53,392 nucleotides of DNA from Planctomycetota bacterium (GTDB lineage: Bacteria > Planctomycetota > Planctomycetia > Pirellulales > Lacipirellulaceae), in assembly GCA_003576855.1 (NCBI GenBank), contig QEVI01000002.1, positions 1-53,392 of the forward strand, in the 5' to 3' direction. Below the pieces are notes generated by a model. That model saw only the letters and a program-made list of their open reading frames with translations. It searched no databases and was not told the origin of the DNA. The translations under genes and the position numbers were made by a program. This document shows, one piece after another, positions 34,439 to 41,570 of the stretch; positions within the stretch are counted from its first letter, which is position 1, and every line of letters begins with the position of its first letter.

Positions 34439-35022
34439 TGACGGACCTCGCTCAAATAATCGAGGGCCTGGCAGACGCTTTGAGTCGCGTGCAAATACCG
34501 CATGCGTTCGGTGGCGCCCTTGCCGCCAGCTACTGGGGAATCGTTCGTACAACTCAGGACGTGGACTGCCTCGTCGCGCTGCCGGCCTTGAGTTACCAGC
34601 GGTTGGCCGACGAACTGCAGGCGCTGGGATGCCAGCAGCACGACGAATCGGGACAGTGGCAGCCTGTTGACGCGCTACGGATGCGCCAGCAAGCGACCCA
34701 ACGACACCTGATCGAGTGCTACCTCGACGCAGTACGAATCGAGTTGTTCGTGCCGGTCGTGCCCCTACAAGACGAAATCCTGCGCCGCGCCGTGCTAATG
34801 CCCTTTGGCCAACGTCAAATTTGGGTGACGACGGCAGAGGATATGATTCTCATTAAGCTCGCATTTCACCGCGCTAAGGACTTGCAGGATGTTCGCGGCA
34901 TGTTTTGGGTGCAACGAGGTCAATTGGATCTGGATTATCTGCGGCGCTGGAGCACAATGACCCATGCCGATTCAACTCAACGCGAGTTAGAGGACCTAAT
35001 CGAGGAATACGGCGGCGGTTAG
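34438..35022 (+). CDS. Nucleotidyltransferase-like protein (AbiEii/MNT superfamily), putative toxin
   Basis: This 194-residue protein has a polymerase-beta-type nucleotidyltransferase pattern: HAFGGALAASYWGIVRTT followed by QDVDCLV with the metal aspartates (DVD), and the C-terminal part LIKLAFHRAKDLQDVRGMF that resembles the KLxxRxKDxxD block of the AbiEii/DUF6036-type families. Such proteins transfer nucleotides onto tRNA or proteins as toxins. It is coupled by a TGATG overlap to the upstream 78-residue ORF. It could instead be a housekeeping nucleotidyltransferase-fold protein. Confidence 0.65.
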   Translation: MTDLAQIIEGLADALSRVQIPHAFGGALAASYWGIVRTTQDVDCLVALPALSYQRLADELQALGCQQHDESGQWQPVDALRMRQQATQRHLIECYLDAVRIELFVPVVPLQDEILRRAVLMPFGQRQIWVTTAEDMILIKLAFHRAKDLQDVRGMFWVQRGQLDLDYLRRWSTMTHADSTQRELEDLIEEYGGG

Positions 35023-35094
35023 TATCGACGCTCGAAAACGCTCGCTGGAGTGCACCCGCATGAGCGGTACACATCGCAATGCAGTATTCATATG

Positions 35095-35121
35095 CGGGAG
35101 CAGGACTCGATCCTGCTCCCG
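35095..35121 (+). promoter_or_regulatory. 11-bp inverted repeat overlapping the tRNA-Ile 5' end
   Basis: CGGGAGCAGGA at 35095-35105 pairs exactly with TCCTGCTCCCG at 35111-35121, with loop CTCGA. The right arm includes the tRNA acceptor strand GCTCCCG (35115-35121). The left arm repeats the CGGGAGCA of the tRNA 3' end, so it could be a tRNA-3'-end duplication or a precursor structure that competes with the cloverleaf. Confidence 0.5.
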
Positions 35122-35187
35122 TAGCTCAGTGGTGAGAGCGGCGGCCTTATAAGCCGCGCGTCGCGGGTTCAATCCCCGCCGGGAGCA
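35115..35187 (+). tRNA. tRNA-Ile, anticodon UAU
   Basis: This 73-nt tRNA has acceptor GCTCCCG/CGGGAGC, D arm GCTC-AGTGGTGA-GAGC, anticodon arm GCGGC-CTTATAA-GCCGC, T arm GCGGG-TTCAATC-CCCGC and discriminator A. The loop CTTATAA gives anticodon UAU, which pairs with AUA. Bacteria normally read AUA with the lysidine-modified CAU tRNA, which is also present at 23856-23928. No CCA is encoded. It sits between two toxin-antitoxin-like gene pairs. Confidence 0.85.
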
Positions 35188-35227
35188 CTCAGCAGCGTCC
35201 ATTGGCCGCCGGCGCAAGCCGGCGATT

Positions 35228-35476
35228 TTATTGCGCCTTCGCGAAAACGTCTCGCAGGATCTCAACATGCAATACGTCTAACCCGCCGTCGCTCGCTTGG
35301 GCCAATGCTTCCCGAATAAGTTCTGTCAATTCGCCGCTCCGATCCGTCACCCAGATGGCCGCATGACCTCCGCGCACGACTAATGAGGAGTCATCGAAAC
35401 CGGCCTCGTATACAACGTCGGCGAGCATGTCGTCCACATTCGTATTGCGAAGAACCAAGTAAAATTCAGGCGTCAT
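35228..35476 (-). CDS. Small protein, putative antitoxin partner of a HicA-like toxin
   Basis: This 82-residue protein begins MTPEFYLVLRNTNVDDMLAD and continues VVYEAGFDDSSLVVRGGHAA. It resembles small acidic partners that sit next to HicA-like toxin genes and have a beta-alpha-beta layout, including a (D)DALV-like segment. Its ATG overlaps the upstream gene's TGA as ATGA, a clear sign of an operon. It probably neutralises the toxin, by analogy only. Confidence 0.6.
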   Translation of the reverse strand: MTPEFYLVLRNTNVDDMLADVVYEAGFDDSSLVVRGGHAAIWVTDRSGELTELIREALAQASDGGLDVLHVEILRDVFAKAQ

Positions 35477-35691
35477 GTACTTTGCTCCCCCGGACAGGCG
35501 TCGACCTTCTTTCGTATCCGTTTGGCATGCATCTCAGGATTCCGCGGCGTCGACCAGATCCACATTTCGCACTCGCCGTGGCCATGGCAACAGCGAATTC
35601 GTCCGAAGGCATGACCGCGCGACATTGTGAGTTCCCAGCCCCTCTCCGCCGCGTACTTCAAGGCCGCGCGTGTGTGCTTGTTCGGGTGCAT
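35473..35691 (-). CDS. HicA-like putative mRNA-interferase toxin
   Basis: This 72-residue protein begins MHPNKHTRAALKYAAERGWE, then has a RGHAFGRIRCCHG block with the His and Gly of the HicA-type double-stranded RNA-binding fold, and WIWSTPRNPEMHAKRIRKKV at the C-terminus. This GHAWG...IWSTP...H pattern is one I associate with HicA-like toxins. ATG at 35691 is preferred, although the open frame extends upstream to 35856. It is coupled (ATGA) to the partner gene at 35228-35476. Confidence 0.65.
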   Translation of the reverse strand: MHPNKHTRAALKYAAERGWELTMSRGHAFGRIRCCHGHGECEMWIWSTPRNPEMHAKRIRKKVDACPGEQST

Positions 35692-35845
35692 CGGCACATG
35701 ATGGACGCGCCGACGCCCCGCTTCAAGTATACGCCTTACGCCCGTCACGGGGATTCCGAAGCCGATGCCGTTGCCGTAGACTTGTCGGTTATCTCCGGGT
35801 GCGTGGCCCGGCAATCCGTTATCCCGCCTTACACCGTCCGTCGCC

Positions 35846-37207
35846 ATGCCCTCCATCTCCGCCTTTCGCGGCGTCCGCTACGACCTCGGCCACGTCGGCT
35901 CGCTCTCAGACGTCATCGCCCCGCCCTACGACGTGATCGATCCTGAACTGCAGGACCAGCTTTATAAAAAGCACCCGGCGAATGTCGTCCGCCTGATCCT
36001 CAACCGCGACGAACCTGGCGACGACGAGCACAGCAACCGATACACCCGCGCCGCGAGGTTCCTCCGCAATTGGCGCCGCGAAGGCGTGCTGTTCACCGAA
36101 GGCGACCCGGCCATTTACGTCTACCACCAGGAGTTCGACCTCGGCGGCCGAACGGTCACCCGTCGCGGGTTTATGTGCCGCACCCGGCTGGAGCGGTTCG
36201 GCGAGGGGAACATCCATCCGCACGAGGAAACCCATGGCGGCGCCAAGGCCGACCGGTTCAAGTTGTGGAAGGCCTGCCGGGCGAACCTCAGCCAGATCTT
36301 CGGGCTGTATCCCGATCCCAAGAACGATGCCCAAGGCATCCTCGAGGCCGCCATCATCGGGCAGACGCCGTTGGTCGCCACCGATCACCTCGGCGTCGCC
36401 CACCGCGTCTGGCCGGTGACCGACATCGCCGTGATCAACCGCGTGACCGCCGCCATGGCCGGCAAGCCGGTCTACATCGCCGACGGTCACCACCGCTACG
36501 AGACGGCGCTCAACCTTCGCGAAGATTTAGCCGCTGAGCTTGCTCAGCGCGGCGAGCAGCTCGCGCCCGAGCATCCGGCGAACTTCGTCCTCATGATGTG
36601 CGTCTCTATGAGCGACGAGGGGATGTTGGTGCTGCCGACCCACCGCCTGTTCCGCGGCGTGCCGCCGATGACCGCCGACCAGCTTGCCGCCAAACTGGGC
36701 GACGCCTTCAGCACCGAGCGAGCCGGCGAGGGGCCGGATCGGGCCATCTCGCTTTGGGAAGAGATCGAGACCGAAGGCGAGCAGGGCACGCTCGGCTTCT
36801 ACACCGCGGAGGATGATCGCTGGACAATCGCCCGCATCACCGACGGCGGCCGCCGCACGATGGCGGAGATCGCCGCCGACCATTGCGCGGATTGGCAGGG
36901 CCTCGGCGTGAGCATCCTCCACCGCCTGGTGATGGACACGCTCTTGGGGCTGCCGAACCTGCCAGCCCCGAAATACGTACGGGCCCTGGCCGAGGTGCCA
37001 GCCGGTTTGAAGGAAGGGGACTCCGCCGGTCGCGACCTCACCGGCCAGCAGGGGACGGGCGGACGGTTCGAGCTGGCCGCGCTGGTCATGCCGGCGACCG
37101 TCGAGCACATCCGTGCGATTTCCAACGCCGGCGAGCGGATGCCGGCCAAGAGCACGTACTTCTATCCGAAGCTGCTCAGCGGCCTGGTGATTAATCCGAT
37201 TGAGTAG
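35846..37207 (+). CDS. DUF1015 family protein
   Basis: This 453-residue cytoplasmic protein is of the DUF1015 family, common in planctomycetes and archaea. The N-terminal block reads ISAFRGVRYDLGHVGSLSDV then IAPPYDVIDPELQDQLY. A later segment has PVYIADGHHRYETALNLRED, with the DGHHRYET signature of the family. Relatives have been linked to free serine kinase-type activity, but I cannot assign a substrate. It runs divergently from the HicA-like pair, and its start lies 155 bp from that toxin's ATG. Confidence 0.88.
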   Translation: MPSISAFRGVRYDLGHVGSLSDVIAPPYDVIDPELQDQLYKKHPANVVRLILNRDEPGDDEHSNRYTRAARFLRNWRREGVLFTEGDPAIYVYHQEFDLGGRTVTRRGFMCRTRLERFGEGNIHPHEETHGGAKADRFKLWKACRANLSQIFGLYPDPKNDAQGILEAAIIGQTPLVATDHLGVAHRVWPVTDIAVINRVTAAMAGKPVYIADGHHRYETALNLREDLAAELAQRGEQLAPEHPANFVLMMCVSMSDEGMLVLPTHRLFRGVPPMTADQLAAKLGDAFSTERAGEGPDRAISLWEEIETEGEQGTLGFYTAEDDRWTIARITDGGRRTMAEIAADHCADWQGLGVSILHRLVMDTLLGLPNLPAPKYVRALAEVPAGLKEGDSAGRDLTGQQGTGGRFELAALVMPATVEHIRAISNAGERMPAKSTYFYPKLLSGLVINPIE

Positions 37208-37218
37208 CCGCTGATGGC

Positions 37219-37234
37219 TGTTCCACGTGGAACC
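37219..37234. promoter_or_regulatory. parS: parS centromere site
   Basis: The sequence TGTTCCACGTGGAACC is a near-perfect palindrome identical to the Pseudomonas-type parS as I recall it. ParB would bind here. It lies in the short gap between the DUF1015 gene and glmS, about 12.7 kb before parB. Confidence 0.75.
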
Positions 37235-37348
37235 GTCTGGGCGCTTCGGCGGCGTTGCGCCGGGCTGCACGTGGAGCGCCGGGTTCGCTTGGGCGGCGAC
37301 TGCGACGCCGATTCCGCGACGCCAGCGGCTCGCCTCCGCGATCACCGC

Positions 37349-39214
37349 CTACTCGACCGTGACGCTCTTGGCCAGGTTCCGCGGCTTGTCGACGTCGCAG
37401 CCCCGCAGTACGGCGATGTGATACGCCAGTAGCTGGAGCGGCACGGCAGCCACGATGGGCTGCAAGAAGTCGGGCGTCGCGGGGATCTGAATCACCTCGT
37501 CGGCCAGTTCGGCGACTTGGTGATCGCCCTGCTCGATCACGGCAATGACCGGGCCGCTGCGGGCCTTGATTTCCTCGACATTGGCCACCACCTTGTCGTA
37601 CACGCCGCATCGCGGAACGACGAAGACGCTGGGCGTCTGTTCGTCGACCAAGGCGATCGGCCCATGCTTCATCTCGGCCGCGGGATACCCCTCGGCATGG
37701 ATGTAACTGATCTCCTTGAGTTTCAAGGCGCCTTCGAGGGCCGTCGGGAAGTTGTACAGCCGCCCCAGGTACAGGAACGTGCTGGCCCCGGCATACCGAG
37801 CGGCGATGCGGCGGCACTCGGCGTTGGTCTCCAAGGCCTTTTCCACCTGGTCGGGAAGCTGCTCCAGGTCGTTGATGATCCGCAGCCCGGCCTCATAGCT
37901 GATGTGATGCAGCCGGCCGAAGTACAAGGCCAACAGGGCCATGACCACGCACTGCGAGGTGTAGGCCTTGGTGGACGCGACGCCGATTTCGGGCCCTGCG
38001 TGCAGGTAAATGCCGCCGTCGGCTTCGCGAGCGATCGTGCTGCCGACCACGTTGCAAATGGCCATCGTGGGGTGGCCCTTGCGCTTCATCTCGCGCAAGG
38101 CGGCCAAGGTGTCGATCGTCTCGCCGCTTTGGGTGAGCGCAAAGAGAAGCGTCGTCGGCGAGAGCGGCGGATTGCGGTACCGCAGCTCGCTCGCGTACTC
38201 GACTTCGACGGGGATGCGGGCCAAGGCCTCGATCATATACTCGCCCACCAGCGCAGCGTGCCAGCTCGTCCCGCAGGCGGTGAGCACGAACCGGTCGACG
38301 GCCCGGAGCTGCTGCGGCGTGAGGTTCAGGCCGCCGAACTTCGCCGTCGCCGCGTCGCGGTCGAGCCGGCCGCGCATGGCGTTGCGAATCGTCTCGGGCT
38401 GCTCGAAAATCTCCTTGAGCATGAAATGGGGAAACCCGCCGAGTTCGACGTCGCTGGCGTCGATGCTCAGCTCCTTGACGTCGTGTTCGACGTGGCCGGT
38501 GTCGCGGTGGACGACGCGGATCGAGTCGGGCGTAATCACCGCCAGCTCGTGGTCGGCCAGGTAGACGATACGGTTAGTTCGCCCGGCCAGCGGCGCACTG
38601 TCGCTGGCCAGGAAGTTCTCGCCATCGCCGACGCCGATCACCAGCGGACTGCCCAGCCGCGCCGCCACAATCACGTCCGGCCAGTCGCGGAACATGACTG
38701 CCAGACCGTAGGCGCCGCGAAGCTGTGCCAGGGCTGCCTGGACGGCAGCGATGAGCGGCGTGTAGGGATCGGCGGCATCGTCCAGTTCGGTCGCGATCGT
38801 CGCCAGCTCGTAGGCGATGAGGTGGGCCGCCACTTCGCTATCGGTGGCGCTTTGGAACGAGAACCCTTTGGCGATCAGGCGCTGCTTGAGCGGGCGGAAG
38901 TTCTCGATAACGCCGTTGTGGACGATCGCCACGACGCCATCGCCGCCCAGGTGTGGATGGGCGTTGGCGTCGGTCGCCGGGCCATGGGTAGCCCACCGCG
39001 TATGGCCCAGGCCGCGGGCGCCGCCGTTCGGCTGCGTCTTGACCAGCGCAGCCAGATCATCGACGCGGCCTGCCGTTTTGGTGACGTGGAGGTTGCCGCG
39101 ATGGGCGGTGACGATGCCGGCGCTGTCGTAGCCGCGGTATTCCAGCCGCCGCAAGCCGCTTACCAGAATCGGTGCGGCGGGCTTCGAACCGATGTATCCA
39201 ACGATGCCGCACAT
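37349..39214 (-). CDS. glmS: Glutamine-fructose-6-phosphate aminotransferase (GlmS)
   Basis: This enzyme makes glucosamine-6-phosphate for peptidoglycan, LPS and chitin-like polymers. It has 621 residues. The N-terminus MCGIVGYIG puts Cys2 as the glutamine amidotransferase nucleophile after Met removal, with the RWATHG and GNGV-type (VHNGVIEN) blocks present. Two SIS sugar-isomerase domains follow (TACGTSWHAALVGEYM and ASTKAYTSQCVVMALLAL), and the C-terminus ends DKPRNLAKSVTVE, a hallmark. No glmS ribozyme is recognised upstream. The kdsB gene is divergent. Confidence 0.97.
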   Translation of the reverse strand: MCGIVGYIGSKPAAPILVSGLRRLEYRGYDSAGIVTAHRGNLHVTKTAGRVDDLAALVKTQPNGGARGLGHTRWATHGPATDANAHPHLGGDGVVAIVHNGVIENFRPLKQRLIAKGFSFQSATDSEVAAHLIAYELATIATELDDAADPYTPLIAAVQAALAQLRGAYGLAVMFRDWPDVIVAARLGSPLVIGVGDGENFLASDSAPLAGRTNRIVYLADHELAVITPDSIRVVHRDTGHVEHDVKELSIDASDVELGGFPHFMLKEIFEQPETIRNAMRGRLDRDAATAKFGGLNLTPQQLRAVDRFVLTACGTSWHAALVGEYMIEALARIPVEVEYASELRYRNPPLSPTTLLFALTQSGETIDTLAALREMKRKGHPTMAICNVVGSTIAREADGGIYLHAGPEIGVASTKAYTSQCVVMALLALYFGRLHHISYEAGLRIINDLEQLPDQVEKALETNAECRRIAARYAGASTFLYLGRLYNFPTALEGALKLKEISYIHAEGYPAAEMKHGPIALVDEQTPSVFVVPRCGVYDKVVANVEEIKARSGPVIAVIEQGDHQVAELADEVIQIPATPDFLQPIVAAVPLQLLAYHIAVLRGCDVDKPRNLAKSVTVE

Positions 39215-39434
39215 GGCGTAACTCCCCGTGGCCTGCGAGTAGGTTCTCGACGAGATGCTAGCGGACGTCCGCTGCGAAGGACATGCGTCGCGAGCAAGTT
39301 ACCGCGCCCGGCGGTCGCATGCCATCCTGATGCGCGGCGTCGCCGGATCAGCCTTTACGCTTGCCATCGGCGTTCGCTACGCTTCCGCCAGGGAAGGAGC
39401 CTTTGCCTGGAGGAAGGGATTCTCGGTGCCCGAC

Positions 39435-40196
39435 ATGCTCAACGCTCATCGACGCGCGCTGGTGATTCCGGCCCGCCGCCGCTCGACCCGGCTGCCGGAC
39501 AAGATGCTCCTCCGACAGACAGGCAAGACGGTGCTGCAGCACACGTTCGAGGCGGCCTGCCAAGCGACGCGGGCCGACGTGGTGCTCATCGCCACCGATG
39601 ACGCGGAGATCGCGGCCGAGGCGCGCCGTTTTGGCGGGCGCGTCGCGATGACCAGCGTCGATTGCCCCAGCGGGACCGACCGCGTGGCCGAGGCCGTGCG
39701 ATCGTTGCCCGGCGCCGAGATCATCGTCAACTTGCAAGGGGACGAACCGGAAGCCGACCCGGCGGCCATCGATCGGCTGTTCGACCTGCTGGAGCAGCAT
39801 CCCGCCGCGGCGATGGCGACGCTCGCCACGCCGATTCGCTCCCGCGCGGCCCTCGACGACCCGGCTTGCGTCAAGGTGACGTTCGACGACGCCGGCCGGG
39901 CGTTGTACTTCAGCCGGAGCCCGATTCCGCATCCTCGCGAGTGGGACGATCGGCTGCTCTGGAGCACGCCGGCCGTGTTTCACCAGCACCTGGGCATGTA
40001 CGCCTACCGGCGAGCGCTGTTGATGCAGATGCCGCAGTGGTCGGTCGGGCGGCTCGAGCAAGTTGAAAAGCTCGAACAGCTTCGCGTGCTGGAAAACGGC
40101 GGCGCGATCCTGGTGGCGGTCGTCGAGCAGGCCGCCCGCGGCATCGACACGCCCGAGGACTACGCGGCGTTTGTGGCACGGCGGCGGGCCGCCTGA
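39435..40196 (+). CDS. kdsB: 3-deoxy-manno-octulosonate cytidylyltransferase (KdsB)
   Basis: This activates Kdo as CMP-Kdo for lipopolysaccharide core synthesis. It has 253 residues, as usual. It begins with the nucleotide loop VIPARRRSTRLPDKML (usually ARxxSTRLPGKxL). The metal Asp is seen in IATDD and LQGDEPEADP, and the catalytic region has FSRSPIPHPRE. ATG at 39435 is preferred to a GTG three codons upstream. The gene shows that the organism can make Kdo, hence LPS-type lipids, as planctomycetes do. Confidence 0.93.
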   Translation: MLNAHRRALVIPARRRSTRLPDKMLLRQTGKTVLQHTFEAACQATRADVVLIATDDAEIAAEARRFGGRVAMTSVDCPSGTDRVAEAVRSLPGAEIIVNLQGDEPEADPAAIDRLFDLLEQHPAAAMATLATPIRSRAALDDPACVKVTFDDAGRALYFSRSPIPHPREWDDRLLWSTPAVFHQHLGMYAYRRALLMQMPQWSVGRLEQVEKLEQLRVLENGGAILVAVVEQAARGIDTPEDYAAFVARRRAA

Positions 40197-40234
40197 GGCG
40201 ACTGCTTTTCCGCCCCGGCCGGAGTAGTGAGCGC

Positions 40235-40250
40235 GGTTTCCCGTGGAACG
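40235..40250. promoter_or_regulatory. Weak parS-like site
   Basis: GGTTTCCCGTGGAACG matches the TGTTTCACGTGGAACA-type parS at 13 of 16 positions but has lost the central A of the ACGT core. It lies about 3.0 kb from the good site at 37219. Binding is doubtful. Confidence 0.25.
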
Positions 40251-40353
40251 GCGGACATACGCCAGCGGCGGCATGCTTTTTGCGTCGCACCTATGACCGG
40301 CCGGCGGTCCTATGGCGGTTCGGTTCGTAGTCACTGCAAGAGGAGTGCAAGTC

Positions 40354-40662
40354 ATGCCTCGTAGAGACAAGCGCAAATACACCGACAAACAGAAACGCCA
40401 GGCCGAGCACATCGCCGAGGGCTACGAGGAACGCGGCGACAGCAAGAAGACGGCCAAACGAAAAGCGTGGGCCACCGTGAACAAGGAAACCGGCGGCGGC
40501 AAAAAGAGCGGGTCCGGCCGCGGCAAAAAAATGGACACCACCCCGTCGAAGAAGGGCGGAAAGAAAGGGGGCAAGGCCGCCGCCAAAAAGAAGGCCGCCG
40601 CCAAGAAGGGCGCGAAGAAAAAAGGCGCCAAGAAGAAGGGCGGGCGGAAGAAGAAGTCGTAA
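40354..40662 (+). CDS. Small basic protein: plasmid-stabilisation-like core plus H1-like tail
   Basis: This 102-residue protein begins MPRRDKRKYTDKQKRQAEHI and continues EGYEERG...AWATVNKETGGGKKSGSGR, a conserved core that is often annotated as plasmid stabilisation protein. A Lys/Ala/Gly-rich tail of about 45 residues (KKGGKAAAKKKAAAKKGAKK) follows, resembling histone H1 or HU tails that bind DNA. ATG at 40354 has AGGAG 8 bp upstream. The function is unknown. It could be a nucleoid-associated protein. Confidence 0.78.
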   Translation: MPRRDKRKYTDKQKRQAEHIAEGYEERGDSKKTAKRKAWATVNKETGGGKKSGSGRGKKMDTTPSKKGGKKGGKAAAKKKAAAKKGAKKKGAKKKGGRKKKS

Positions 40663-40716
40663 ACCAACCACGGGCGCCAGCGCACTGATGCCGCGGGGGA
40701 CGTGCTCTCGGTTGGA

Positions 40717-41505
40717 TCAGTCGGCCCGCTTCACGCGAAGCTGGTTGTGTACGTCGTGTACGCCGCGGCAGCGTTCGGCCACGTCTTCGGAGCGACGCTT
40801 GGTGAATCGGTCGGGCACGACGCCCGACAGCAGGACCTCGCCGTTCTCAACCTTGACCTCGATGTCGCTAGCGTCGATCAGGTCGTCATCGCAGAGCTCC
40901 TCGCAGACCTCCTCGAGAATCCGTTGGTCCGACCTCTGGTAACCGCGGGGGCCCTTGCCGCGATGACCGCCCTGCCTGCCGGCCGAGGGCGTGGCGTACG
41001 GCAGTTCATGGCCGCGAGGCTCGGTCCCGGTTTGGAAGATCGAGCGGCGCAGCGGTCCGCCCTGCCCAAAGGCCCCTTCCACATAGGCCCCAATGCCGGC
41101 GCCGCCGATGGCCTGTCCGCCGTGCGGGTGGTTCTTTTGCTGCGGACCGACGCCCCGGCGCCCGGCGTGCTCTTCGGCGGAGTAATCATAGTCCTCGTCC
41201 ACGTCGCCGTAGCCGGAGGCCGCATAGCCGCGCTGCTCGGCGCGCTGGCGAATGCCGGCATCTTGGCCGTACACGCCGGGGCCGTAGTCGTCGCCGGGCC
41301 GGCGGCCGCTGAATTCGCCGGCGGGCGGGCCTTCCGCCGGGGCGCCGCAGTCGCGCCGGCTCCGTCCGCTCTCGTACTCCCGCCCTTGTTGCGGATGGTA
41401 TCCCGACTGCTCGCACGCACCGCCCTCGGAATAGTCCTCGTAACGCACCTCGTCTTCAGTGCGCCGCCCGCTGCGGCCGCGACGTTCACGACTCCGCCTT
41501 GCCAC
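40717..41505 (-). CDS. BON-domain protein with long Gly/Arg-rich N-terminus
   Basis: In this 262-residue protein only the last 75 residues look folded: SDQRILEEVCEELCDDDLID then EVKVENGEVLLSGVV and a final HDVHNQLRVKR, a BON domain. BON domains bind phospholipids or stabilise envelope proteins. The first 180 residues are rich in Gly, Arg, Tyr, Asp and Gln and are probably disordered. No signal peptide is visible, which is odd for a BON protein. GTG at 41505 has GAGGAG upstream. It converges on the H1-tailed protein gene. Confidence 0.78.
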   Translation of the reverse strand: MARRSRERRGRSGRRTEDEVRYEDYSEGGACEQSGYHPQQGREYESGRSRRDCGAPAEGPPAGEFSGRRPGDDYGPGVYGQDAGIRQRAEQRGYAASGYGDVDEDYDYSAEEHAGRRGVGPQQKNHPHGGQAIGGAGIGAYVEGAFGQGGPLRRSIFQTGTEPRGHELPYATPSAGRQGGHRGKGPRGYQRSDQRILEEVCEELCDDDLIDASDIEVKVENGEVLLSGVVPDRFTKRRSEDVAERCRGVHDVHNQLRVKRAD

Positions 41506-41570
41506 GTTATTCTCCTCGTAAGCTGCGGTAACGCTCCGCCTTTAACCGGCGATTGCGGCGCGATCTCCGC

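Noticed and set aside
37517..39601. Long plus-strand open frame (694 codons) opposite glmS
   Set aside because: It is the shadow of glmS, whose protein is unmistakable from the first to the last residue.
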